NCBI GenBank assembly: GCA_039621445.1
Contig: CP154956.1
Location: forward strand, 12,399,443-12,463,442
Length of the DNA: 64,000 bases
DNA from: Euglena gracilis
Lineage: Eukaryota > Euglenida > Euglenophyceae > Euglenales
Direction of reading: 5' to 3'
Shown here: piece by piece, positions 32,418 to 41,021 of the stretch
Layout: each line of letters begins with the position of its first letter
Numbering within the stretch: the stretch's first letter is position 1
Made by a program: the position numbers and the translations under genes
The notes under the pieces: generated by a model
Databases searched by the model: none
What the model saw: only the letters and a program-made list of their open reading frames with translations
What the model was told of the DNA's origin: nothing

Positions 32418-33068
32418 TTGGCAGGAAGCGGAAGTTTGCTAATGTGCGGAGACATCCACCTCCACCCCGGACCTCCAGCACTCCATGCGTCACACCGCAC
32501 CCATCCCTCGCCTCCGGACCCACTGCGCATCACACAAGGGACCGGCTGGTCGGGCCGAGGCAGTCTTATGACATGTGGCGACGTCGAGAGCAACCCTGGA
32601 CCCTCGGCTGATCGACAAGCGCCCACCGTCGGCAGAAAACGCAGTGCAGCACCACCCAGCCCCAGAAGAGCCCCGCCACCTGAGGCTATCCCGGACTTGG
32701 CACACCCCGGGGACGACGTCCCTGCGGCCATGGTCGTTGACCGCAACGGCAACAGCTCGGACCTCCGACAGCTGAACGCTCCGCGTCTCATTATTCCACC
32801 GCAGCCGGCTAATTTGCAGGATGTCCTCCTTTGCCGAGCCAACACAGTCCTCCACGTCCCGGCTGCCAACCAGCGCGACGTGACGGAAACATTGGCTGAT
32901 GTCATCACTGAGTATGTGACCCAACCAACGGTGACAGTCTTTTCGAAGTCATGGCCTTCCCCAAGCTGGTACTGCGGATTGTCCCCAGCAGCGGCCGGGA
33001 GGCAGCAGAAGACGTCTCCACAGCCATCACCAGGCGCATACAGCTCTTCAGACAGGGCCAATATTTAA
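32418..33068 (+). CDS. Retrotransposon N-terminal ORF with two 2A-like motifs
   Basis: Residues 5-19 read GSLLMCGDIHLHPGP and residues 48-62 read GSLMTCGDVESNPGP. The second has the full D-x-E-x-N-P-G-P signature of a 2A ribosome-skipping peptide. The first has HPGP in place of NPGP and may be weak. 2A-like motifs at the N-terminus are known in several non-LTR retrotransposons, where they release the upstream peptide. The rest is Pro/Arg-rich with no domain I can name. The first in-frame Met is residue 9, and the true start is unknown. Near the end, a neighbouring frame carries the better match to the family (FEVMAFPKLVLR), so a frameshift near 32935 is likely. Confidence 0.65.
   Translation: MAGSGSLLMCGDIHLHPGPPALHASHRTHPSPPDPLRITQGTGWSGRGSLMTCGDVESNPGPSADRQAPTVGRKRSAAPPSPRRAPPPEAIPDLAHPGDDVPAAMVVDRNGNSSDLRQLNAPRLIIPPQPANLQDVLLCRANTVLHVPAANQRDVTETLADVITEYVTQPTVTVFSKSWPSPSWYCGLSPAAAGRQQKTSPQPSPGAYSSSDRANI
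32430..32474 (+). other. 2A-like motif 1 (CGDIHLHPGP)
   Basis: It keeps the GD-I-x-x-x-PGP frame of 2A peptides and the upstream hydrophobic SLL. His replaces the Asn of NPGP, so skipping may be poor. Confidence 0.5.
32559..32603 (+). other. 2A-like motif 2 (CGDVESNPGP)
   Basis: It is a canonical D-V-E-x-N-P-G-P core preceded by GRGSLMTCG, very close to the most active known 2A peptides. Confidence 0.8.
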
Positions 33069-33110
33069 AACCTATTTCCTGGGCCCGACGCCTGTCTTGA
33101 ATTTCTACAG

Positions 33111-33145
33111 ACACTAGCGGATTTCAGGCTGAATCCGTTAGTGTA
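33111..33145. repeat. Short inverted repeat at the array edge
   Basis: ACACTAGCGGATT and GAATCCGTTAGTGT pair with one G/T mismatch around a short loop, next to the first 33-bp unit. Confidence 0.5.
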
Positions 33146-33395
33146 AAACGATTTCCAAGACAGGCGTTTGTTAGTGTAAAACGATTTCCAAGACAGGCGT
33201 TTGTTTGTGTAAAACGATTTCCAAGACAGGCGTTTGTTAGTGTAAAACGATTTCCAAGACAGGCGTTTGTTAGTGTAAAACGATTTCCAAGGCAGGCGTT
33301 TGTTAGTGTAAAACGATTTCCAAGACAGGCGACCGTTAGTGTAAAACGATTTCCAAGACAGGCGATCGTTAGTGTAAAACGATTTCCAAGACAAA
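33137..33395. repeat. 33-bp tandem array A, 8 units
   Basis: Units contain AAAACGATTTCCAAGACAGG followed by CGTTTGTTAGTGT, 33 bp each, with changes mainly in the CGTTTG part. Because 33 is divisible by three, one frame stays open as an 11-residue repeat. I do not take it as coding. Confidence 0.85.
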
Positions 33396-33904
33396 CAAAA
33401 AACCTAAAAAAGCAAGATGTGAGGAGTTAACAAAACACAGCTGAGGCGGTGGTGCTGAAGTGCGGGGGACGTGGAAACGAAAGGGGGGACCCCGCAACGG
33501 GGACACAAGGCGGCCAACTGATGCACACAAGGCAATGGATCAATGGAGGTTAGGCAGGGGTGGGGGGGGGTGGTTGGGGGCTTCGCCCCTAAAGGAATTT
33601 TCATGGAGAAACTTCACCGGTGAAGTTCACCGGTGAAGTTCACCGCCATGTATTTCCAATGAAGAGGGGGGGGGTGGTGGGGTCCTGCCCGAAAAACCCA
33701 AAGTTCAGTGCCTGATCTCCAATAGGCTCCCGTTCGTTGTTCCCACGTTTTCAGCTGCCTGTGCAGCTCGCACAATACAGCCAAGGCAATTTTTGGGGCC
33801 GTTGCATTGTACGCCCTCATCATGCCGTTCACATAACTTCGCCAGGAGTTAGCCATTAAGAACAAAAACCGAGGACAAGAAGAACATATCACCATCATCA
33901 AAGA
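33396..33904. other. Unique segment splitting the 33-bp array
   Basis: 509 bp of unrelated DNA between the two arrays. It holds a twofold TTCACCGGTGAAG palindrome motif (33608-33641) and G runs. No terminal repeats or gene are recognised. Confidence 0.5.
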
Positions 33905-34155
33905 GCAAACGATTTCCAAGACAGGGATCCGTTAGTGTAAAACGATTTCCAAGACAGGCGTTTGTTAGTGTAAAACGATTTCCAAGACAGGCGTTTGTTA
34001 CTGTAAAACGATTTCCAAGACAGTCGTTTGTTAGTGTAAAACGATTTCCAAGACAGGGATCCGTTAGTGTAAAACGATTTCCAAGACAGGGATCCGTTAG
34101 TGTAAAACGATTTCCAAGACAGGGATGTGTTAGTGTAAAACGATTTCCAAGACGG
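33905..34155. repeat. 33-bp tandem array B, 8 units
   Basis: The same unit as array A in the same orientation, with GGATCCGTTAGTGT as a common variant spacer. Confidence 0.85.
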
Positions 34156-34264
34156 CGTACGTTTTCTTGAAAAAAATGAAAAAACCGGCCAAAACTGAAG
34201 CCAGGTGCATCGGTCGAATGAATTTTCAAGACAGGCGTGCGGGTACAGACGAAATAGGTTTTAG

Positions 34265-34365
34265 TAAATCAACAGACACTAACGATTTCAGCAGGGGCGC
34301 CGGGCCGCTCGCTTCACTCACACGGCCCGGCGCCCCTGCTGAAATCGTTAGTGTCTGTTGATTTA
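34265..34365. repeat. Perfect inverted repeat, 43-bp arms, 15-nt loop
   Basis: Arms 34265-34307 and 34323-34365 are exact complements. The outer half contains ACACTAACGATTTC, linking it to the 33-bp repeat. The inner half is GC-rich (GGGGCGCCGGGCCG). Confidence 0.9.
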
Positions 34366-34769
34366 TATATAGACTCTGATGACAGAGCTTCGGATGGCCA
34401 CAACCCTGCCTACCTTGTCAGTTGAGACACGCACCACCAAAAAAGCACGCGTCGAACCCTCGACAGTCAGGCATCGTCCGGTATTTTAATCACTTGGCGT
34501 TTAAAACTCGTTTTTTATTGCAGAGTTTAAAACATTTTGTATTTAAGTCGTTTTTTATACACACGAGGGGGTCTGCGGCTACCCTAAAGGGATTTTGTCG
34601 CACTAGTATGGAAGGCCACCGCGGATGAGTTCCCCCGTTCGCTTTTACGAGCAAACCGACGTTGCCGCCAGCTGAACGGAGTTAAAAGTCTTGACCGAGC
34701 CAGTCCTCGCCCAGGCTCGACGGGAGGATTTTGGGCAAGGACCCCGGAAAAAAATAAAACTGCCCCCCC
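34366..34769. other. No gene recognised; GTTTAAAAC words
   Basis: GTTTAAAAC-type words occur at 34499 and 34525 and again as TTTAAAAC / TTTTAAAC at 35770, 35801 and 35827. Nothing else is seen. Confidence 0.35.
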
Positions 34770-35360
34770 ACCTGTGTCCCAAAACTTGCCCGAGATGGGG
34801 GCCGACAAGTTGGGGAACCAAACTCGCCCCACAGCTTGGGTGCCCAAGCTGTGCCAGAAAAACTGGAGTTTCCCCCAACTGTGACCAACCAGTGGCACCA
34901 AAACGTTGCCCCACCTGTTGCACCAAACTGGCCCAAAATCAAACTGGATACAATGTTTCCCCCATCTGTGCCCAAGATGTGCCAGCTGTGGCCAAGATTT
35001 GTGGCCCAATACCCAAATGTGCCAGGAAACTGGTGCCAAAATGGTTCCCCCAACTGTGGCCAAGATTTGTGGCAACAAAATGTTGCCCCCAGCTGTGGCA
35101 CCAAACTGCACCCAAGATGTGCCAAACTGTCCCCAAAATGTGCCATCAAACTGTGGCACCAAAATGGTGCCCCCACCTGTTGCACCAAACTGGCCCCAAA
35201 TCAAACTGGACACAAAATGCTTCCCCCCCCATCTGTGGACAAGATTTGTGCCCAAGATGTGCCAGCTGTGGCCAAGGTTTGTGGCCCAGTCCCCAAAATG
35301 TGCCAGGAAACTGGAGCCAAAATGGTTCCCCAAATGTTTCCCGCTTCTGGGCCAAGATGT
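34770..35360 (+). repeat. CCAAGATGTGCCAGCTGTGG repeats with a 260-bp duplication
   Basis: CCAAGATGTGCC / CCAAGATTTGTGG words recur throughout. A larger block (CACCAAACTGGCCC...GTGCCAGGAAACTGG) at about 34918-35050 is repeated at about 35178-35330. Long open frames here are by-products. Confidence 0.6.
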
Positions 35361-35869
35361 GACCCCCAAAATGAGGCACGGAACTCGGGGAGGGGGTGAA
35401 TGTTGCAGGTGCCTGGGTTGACAAAAAATGTCAAAAAAGGAACTTTTTGCAGGGAAGACAGAACAAAACAGAAAACACAAACACATTGGTAGGATGTGAA
35501 CTTGGAACTTAATTGTTGAAGCACTCGATGCAGTTGAACTTGACTTGAACTTCAGCTTCACTGAACGTGCAAAAAGCTTCTGAAAACCAGACACACACCA
35601 GGGGACTGTACTTGTGTAACTTGATACTCGCCTTGGAGTTGTATCTTGAACTCCACCAAGGGTCTTCACTGGTCCACTGTGTTTGCGTTGAAAATCACTC
35701 AGACATATGTGCGGTGACACCTGGGGTGTGAGATATATTAGGAATGTGCATTTTCGCGAATCGCGAAGTGTTTAAAACTATGCCCCGAAAAATATCAGTG
35801 TTTTAAACCAAAGGGCAAATGTTTCTGTTTTAAACGCTTTATATTCAATGCCTGTCGACAGTGCCTGCA
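35361..35869. other. No gene recognised
   Basis: Mixed DNA leading up to the snRNA array; contains TTCGCGAATCGCGAA (35752-35766), a small palindrome. Confidence 0.4.
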
Positions 35870-35907
35870 GCAGTGCTCAGACTCGCTAAGACTCGCAGTG
35901 CTCAGAC
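35870..35907. repeat. Direct repeat GCAGTGCTCAGAC at the array edge
   Basis: Two exact 13-bp copies (35870-35882 and 35895-35907) abut the left end of the snRNA array. They may mark the recombination or insertion junction. Confidence 0.7.
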
Positions 35908-36008
35908 AAACTAATTTCTTGTCGGGGGCCAGGGTTCCCCTCGTGCTTGCACGAGTCCTGCGCCGCGAGTCGCCCTGCTATTGCACTACCGGCAGGCGTG
36001 GCTCACCC
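35908..36008 (+). pseudogene. 5'-truncated U2 snRNA gene
   Basis: It matches U2 from nucleotide 93 (just upstream of the Sm site) to the 3' end. Stem-loop I, the branch-site recognition sequence and stem-loop II are missing, so it cannot be functional. Confidence 0.9.
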
Positions 36009-36172
36009 GAGGGAAACCTTTTCATGCACGGGAAAGAAACGGAGATAGCGGCACGGCGGGGGGGCCGAAAAACCCTGCCCTTCTTCCCACCCATTTTCCC
36101 CACGCAGAAAAAAAATCCCTCCCGCACGCCCCCCCCCCCCCCACCGGCCCCCCTCCAGCCCAGCCCCCCCCC

Positions 36173-36272
36173 CGGCGATTATGAGGTTGGCGGCAGCCTT
36201 CCCGCATATGCTCCCCGGAAATTTCATAGTTTGTCCCGCGGTGATTATAAAGTCCGCGGTAGCCGGCCTCCC
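36173..36272 (+). promoter_or_regulatory. Duplicated GATTATRA element upstream of U1 (first unit)
   Basis: CGGCGATTATGAGGTTGGCG and CGGTGATTATAAAGTCCGCG are similar blocks about 170 and 103 bp before U1, each followed by GGYAGCC. They recur in every unit. A role as a proximal promoter element is a guess from position. Confidence 0.25.
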
Positions 36273-36342
36273 TCTGGCCTGCGCCCCAGCACGCTGGATG
36301 CCTCGCCTCCTTGCTCGCACCCGCAAACCCTTCTCCTGGGGT

Positions 36343-36510
36343 AACATACCTGGTTGGGTAGCGACTGTGATCACGCAGGCAGTCCTACTATCTGGCTGCT
36401 GCGACTTGCACTTCTCGCAGCGGCCGGGTAGTGCTGGTCCCCAATGGGGGCCAGCACACAGCTTAATTTTTGGTAGCGGTGGAGAGATGCGCTTGCGCGT
36501 CGACCCACCA
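36343..36510 (+). ncRNA. U1 snRNA, copy 1
   Basis: Base-pairs with 5' splice sites in the spliceosome. Visible landmarks are the 5' end AACATACCTGG, stem-loop I loop GATCACG (36369-36375, the usual U1-70K site), and stem-loop II loop TTGCACTTC (36406-36414, the U1A-like site). Then follow stem-loop III (GTGCTGGTCCCC / GGGGGCCAGCAC, 36431-36457), Sm site AATTTTTGG (36465-36473) and stem-loop IV (36476-36510). Length is close to the 164 nt of human U1. U1 position 5 is A instead of the usual U. Ends may be off by a few bases. Confidence 0.93.
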
Positions 36511-36511
36511 T

Positions 36512-36546
36512 CCTTTCATTGAAGCAAAAAAAATTAAAAACGAGAT
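36512..36546 (+). terminator. Candidate 3'-end box after U1 (first unit)
   Basis: CCTTTCAT...AAAAACGAGAT follows U1 by one or two bases. A similar CCTTTTCAT...AAACGGAGAT follows U2, suggesting a shared processing or termination signal. Confidence 0.35.
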
Positions 36547-36693
36547 CAGTTCCACGTCGGAAGTGTCTGATGGGTCTTTCTTTTTTTTGTGCTTCTGCTG
36601 TTGTTTTTTTTTTTGGGTCGGTCGGAGTTTTTGCCCCAGCGGCCAAAACACGCAACCTGCACCCACGAAGGACCCCAACCCCGAGGGCAACTC

Positions 36694-36886
36694 ATACCTT
36701 CTCGGCCTTTTGGCTAAGATCAAGTGTAGTATCTGTTCTTATCAGCTTAATTTCTGATATATCCAGCACTGCTGGATAAGAAATTAAACTAATTTCTTGT
36801 CGGGGGCCAGGGTTCCCCTCGTGCTTGCACGAGTCCTGCGCCGCGAGTCGCCCTGCTATTGCACTACCGGCAGGCGTGGCTCACCC
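36694..36886 (+). ncRNA. U2 snRNA, copy 1
   Basis: Pairs with the intron branch site. It starts ATACCTTCTCGGCCTTTTGG like other U2 RNAs. The branch-recognition GTAGTA is at nucleotides 33-38 (36726-36731), the same position as in human U2. Stem-loop IIa (TTATCAGC...CTGATA), IIb (TATCCAGCACTGCTGGATA), Sm site AATTTCTTG, stem-loop III (CTCGTGCTTGCACGAG) and stem-loop IV with loop TATTGCACTACC follow. Length is about 193 nt. Confidence 0.95.
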
Positions 36887-36894
36887 GAGGGAAA

Positions 36895-36924
36895 CCTTTT
36901 CATGCACGGGAAAGAAACGGAGAT
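36895..36924 (+). terminator. Candidate 3'-end box after U2 (first unit)
   Basis: CCTTTTCATGCACGGG then AAACGGAGAT, about 9 bp past U2, resembles the box after U1. Confidence 0.35.
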
Positions 36925-37218
36925 AGCGGCACGGCGGGGGGGCCGAAAAACCCTGCCCTTCTTCCCACCCATTTTCCCCACGCAGAAAAAAAATCCCTCC
37001 CGCACGCACCCCCCCCCCACCGGCCCCCCTCCAGCCCAGCCCCCCCCCCGGCGATTATGAGGTTGGCGGCAGCCTTCCCGCATATGCTCCCCGGAAATTT
37101 CATAGTTTGTCCCGCGGTGATTATAAAGTCCGCGGTAGCCGGCCTCCCTCTGGCCTGCGCCCCAGCACGCTGGATGCCTCGCCTCCTTGCTCGCACCCGC
37201 AAACCCTTCTCCTGGGGT

Positions 37219-37386
37219 AACATACCTGGTTGGGTAGCGACTGTGATCACGCAGGCAGTCCTACTATCTGGCTGCTGCGACTTGCACTTCTCGCAGCGGC
37301 CGGGTAGTGCTGGTCCCCAATGGGGGCCAGCACACAGCTTAATTTTTGGTAGCGGTGGAGAGATGCGCTTGCGCGTCGACCCACCA
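37219..37386 (+). ncRNA. U1 snRNA, copy 2
   Basis: No difference from copy 1 seen by eye. Confidence 0.92.
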
Positions 37387-37569
37387 TCCTTTCATTGAAG
37401 CAAAAAAAATTAAAAACGAGATCAGTTCCACGTCGGAAGTGTCTGATGGGTCTTTCTTTTTTTTGTGCTTCTGCTGTTGTTTTTTTTTTTGGGTCGGTCG
37501 GAGTTTTTGCCCCAGCGGCCAAAACACGCAACCTGCACCCACGAAGGACCCCAACCCCGAGGGCAACTC

Positions 37570-37762
37570 ATACCTTCTCGGCCTTTTGGCTAAGATCAAG
37601 TGTAGTATCTGTTCTTATCAGCTTAATTTCTGATATATCCAGCACTGCTGGATAAGAAATTAAACTAATTTCTTGTCGGGGGCCAGGGTTCCCCTCGTGC
37701 TTGCACGAGTCCTGCGCCGCGAGTCGCCCTGCTATTGCACTACCGGCAGGCGTGGCTCACCC
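37570..37762 (+). ncRNA. U2 snRNA, copy 2
   Basis: Starts 876 bp after the previous U2; no difference from copy 1 seen. The following C tract is altered (the CCCTGCCCTTCTTCCCACCC stretch has changed to mostly C). Confidence 0.93.
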
Positions 37763-38097
37763 GAGGGAAACCTTTTCATGCACGGGAAAGAAACGGAGAT
37801 AGCGGCACGGCGGGGGGGCCGAAAACCCCTTCCCTTCCTCCCCCCCCTTTTCCCCCCCCAAAAAAAAAACCCCCCCCCCCCCCCCCCCCCCCCCCACCGG
37901 CCCCCCTCCAGCCCAGCCCCCCCCCCCCGGCGATTATGAGGTTGGCGGCAGCCTTCCCGCATATGCTCCCCGGAAATTTCATAGTTTGTCCCGCGGTGAT
38001 TATAAAGTCCGCGGTAGCCGGCCTCCCTCTGGCCTGCGCCCCAGCACGCTGGATGCCTCGCCTCCTTGCTCGCACCCGCAAACCCTTCTCCTGGGGT

Positions 38098-38265
38098 AAC
38101 ATACCTGGTTGGGTAGCGACTGTGATCACGCAGGCAGTCCTACTATCTGGCTGCTGCGACTTGCACTTCTCGCAGCGGCCGTGTAGTGCTGGTCCCCAAT
38201 GGGGGCCAGCACACAGCTTAATTTTTGGTAGCGGTGGAGAGATGCGCTTGCGCGTCGACCCACCA
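38098..38265 (+). ncRNA. U1 snRNA, copy 3
   Basis: One change seen: GGCCGTGTAG for GGCCGGGTAG at 38182, after stem-loop II. Confidence 0.9.
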
Positions 38266-38447
38266 TCCTTTCATTGAAGCAAAAAAAATTAAAAACGAGA
38301 TCAGTTCCACGTCGGAAGTGTCTGATGGGTCTTTCTTTTTTTTGTGCTTCTGCTGTTGTTTTTTTTTTGGGTCGGTCGGAGTTTTTGCCCCAGCGGCCAA
38401 AACACGCAACCTGCACCCACGAAGGACCCCAACCCCGAGGGCAACTC

Positions 38448-38640
38448 ATACCTTCTCGGCCTTTTGGCTAAGATCAAGTGTAGTATCTGTTCTTATCAGC
38501 TTAATTTCTGATATATCCAGCACTGCTGGATAAGAAATTAAACTAATTTCTTGTCGGGGGCCAGGGTTCCCCTCGTGCTTGCACGAGTCCTGCGCCGCGA
38601 GTCGCCCTGCTATTGCACTACCGGCAGGCGTGGCTCACCC
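38448..38640 (+). ncRNA. U2 snRNA, copy 3
   Basis: 878 bp after the previous U2; consensus sequence. Confidence 0.93.
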
Positions 38641-38975
38641 GAGGGAAACCTTTTCATGCACGGGAAAGAAACGGAGATAGCGGCACGGCGGGGGGGCCGA
38701 AAAACCCTGCCCTTCTTCCCACCCATTTTCCCCACGCACAATAAAAATCCCTCCCGCACCGCCCCCCCCCCCCGCCGCCCCCCCCCCAGCCCAGCCCCCC
38801 CCCCCCGGCGATTATGAGGTTGGCGGCAGCCTTCCCGCATATGCTCCCCGGAAATTTCATAGTTTGTCCCGCGGTGATTATAAAGTCCGCGGTAGCCGGC
38901 CTCCCTCTGGCCTGCGCCCCAGCACGCTGGATGCCTCGCCTCCTTGCTCGCACCCGCAAACCCTTCTCCTGGGGT

Positions 38976-39143
38976 AACATACCTGGTTGGGTAGCGACTG
39001 TGATCACGCAGGCAGTCCTACTATCTGGCTGCTGCGACTTGCACTTCTCGCAGCGGCCGGGTAGTGCTGGTCCCCAATGGGGGCCAGCACACAGCTTAAT
39101 TTTTGGTAGCGGTGGAGAGATGCGCTTGCGCGTCGACCCACCA
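38976..39143 (+). ncRNA. U1 snRNA, copy 4
   Basis: Consensus sequence by eye. Confidence 0.92.
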
Positions 39144-39326
39144 TCCTTTCATTGAAGCAAAAAAAATTAAAAACGAGATCAGTTCCACGTCGGAAGTGTC
39201 TGATGGGTCTTTCTTTTTTTTGTGCTTCTGCTGTTGTTTTTTTTTTTGGGTCGGTCGGAGTTTTTGCCCCAGCGGCCAAAACACGCAACCTGCACCCACG
39301 AAGGACCCCAACCCCGAGGGCAACTC

Positions 39327-39519
39327 ATACCTTCTCGGCCTTTTGGCTAAGATCAAGTGTAGTATCTGTTCTTATCAGCTTAATTTCTGATATATCCAGC
39401 ACTGCTGGATAAGAAATTAAACTAATTTCTTGTCGGGGGCCAGGGTTCCCCTCGTGCTTGCACGAGTCCTGCGCCGCGAGTCGCCCTGCTATTGCACTAC
39501 CGGCAGGCGTGGCTCACCC
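39327..39519 (+). ncRNA. U2 snRNA, copy 4
   Basis: 879 bp after the previous U2; consensus sequence. Confidence 0.93.
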
Positions 39520-39852
39520 GAGGGAAACCTTTTCATGCACGGGAAAGAAACGGAGATAGCGGCACGGCGGGGGGGCCGAAAAACCCTGCCCTTCTTCCCA
39601 CCCATTTTCCCCACGCAGAAAAAAAACCCCTCCCGCACCCACCCCCCCCCCCCCGCCCCCCTCCACCCCCGCCCCCCCCCCCCGGCGATTATGAGGTTGG
39701 CGGCAGCCTTCCCGCATATGCTCCCCGGAAATTTCATAGTTTGTCCCGCGGTGATTATAAAGTCCGCGGTAGCCGGCCTCCCTCTGGCCTGCGCCCCAGC
39801 ACGCTGGATGCCTCGCCTCCTTGCTCGCACCCGCAAACCCTTCTCCTGGGGT

Positions 39853-40020
39853 AACATACCTGGTTGGGTAGCGACTGTGATCACGCAGGCAGTCCTACTA
39901 TCTGGCTGCTGCGACTTGCACTTCTCGCAGCGGCCGGGTAGTGCTGGTCCCCAATGGGGGCCAGCACACAGCTTAATTTTTGGTAGCGGTGGAGAGATGC
40001 GCTTGCGCGTCGACCCACCA
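39853..40020 (+). ncRNA. U1 snRNA, copy 5
   Basis: Consensus sequence by eye. Confidence 0.92.
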
Positions 40021-40203
40021 TCCTTTCATTGAAGCAAAAAAAATTAAAAACGAGATCAGTTCCACGTCGGAAGTGTCTGATGGGTCTTTCTTGTTTTTGT
40101 GCTTCTGCTGTTGTTTTTTTTTTTGGGTCGGTCGGAGTTTTTGCCCCAGCGGCCAAAACACGCAACCTGCACCCACGAAGGACCCCAACCCCGAGGGCAA
40201 CTC

Positions 40204-40396
40204 ATACCTTCTCGGCCTTTTGGCTAAGATCAAGTGTAGTATCTGTTCTTATCAGCTTAATTTCTGATATATCCAGCACTGCTGGATAAGAAATTAAACT
40301 AATTTCTTGTCGGGGGCCAGGGTTCCCCTCGTGCTTGCACGAGTCCTGCGCCGCGAGTCGCCCTGCTATTGCACTACCGGCAGGCGTGGCTCACCC
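40204..40396 (+). ncRNA. U2 snRNA, copy 5
   Basis: 877 bp after the previous U2; consensus gene. The spacer after it is expanded (see 40447-40855). Confidence 0.93.
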
Positions 40397-40446
40397 GAGG
40401 GAAACCTTTTCATGCACGGGAAAGAAACGGAGATAGCGGCACGTCG

Positions 40447-40855
40447 GGGGGGCCGAAAAACCCTGCCCTTCTTCCCACCCATTTTCCCACGCAGAAAGAA
40501 ACCCAAAAATTCCCTCACGCCACGCACCCCCCCCCACCGGCCCCACCCAACCCCCACCCTGGCCCCCAAACACACCCCCTTCTTTTTCCCACCCATTTTT
40601 CCTCCCCACGCAGAAAGAAAATCCCTCCCGCAACGCAACCCCCCCCCCCACGCGGGGGCACCGCCACCAGACAAACCCTCCCTCCAGCCCCCACCCACCT
40701 TGTTTGCCCAACAACAGGGAAACCCACTCCCGCTCCCCACCACCTCACCCCCCCCCCCCCCAACCCAACCCCCATGTCACCCCCCCGCCCACCCCCCCCC
40801 CCACCCCCCCAGGCCCTCCAGCCCCGCCCCCCCACCCCGGCCCCCCCCCTCCGGC
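40447..40855 (+). repeat. Expanded U2-U1 spacer with internal duplication
   Basis: About 290 bp longer than usual. TTCTTCCCACCCATTTTCC ... CACGCAGAAA occurs once near 40470 and again near 40580, each followed by C-rich DNA, so the segment was duplicated and then diverged. Confidence 0.65.
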
Positions 40856-41021
40856 GATTATGAGGTTGGCGGCAGCCTTCCCGCATATGCTCCCCGGAAA
40901 TTTCATAGTTTGTCCCGCGGTGATTATAAAGTCCGCGGTAGCCGGCCTCCCTCTGGCCTGCGCCCCAGCACGCTGGATGCCTCGCCTCCTTGCTCGCACC
41001 CGCAAACCCTTCTCCTGGGGT

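Larger units (their letters stand above)
31486..33068 (+). mobile_element. Inverted 5' part of the retrotransposon family, starting with the spliced leader
   Basis: It starts with the Euglena spliced-leader exon, then a leader with tandem repeats and an ORF with 2A-like motifs. The end of the segment, read in another frame (DSLFEVMAFPKLVLRIVPSS), resembles the FLALPKxVL block found just before the RT in this family. It lies head-to-head with the RT part at 26736-31440. That is the order expected if one element inserted with its 5' end inverted. Two separate elements remain possible. Confidence 0.55.

Noticed and set aside
33137-34155. CRISPR-like look of the 33-bp array
   Set aside because: There are no unique spacers between units; repeats abut with only small variation, in a eukaryotic genome.
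33065-34229. Open frames with 11-residue repeats (SWKSFYTNKRL, LGNRFTLTDPC)
   Set aside because: They arise because the 33-bp unit is divisible by three; there is no start context or domain.
34584-35720. A 378-residue minus-strand frame and overlapping plus-strand frames
   Set aside because: Three frames are open at once through a degenerate tandem repeat, so openness reflects composition.
36887-37218. A third snRNA or SL RNA between U2 and U1
   Set aside because: No match to U4, U5, U6, 5S or a leader sequence; only the C tract and upstream blocks are seen.
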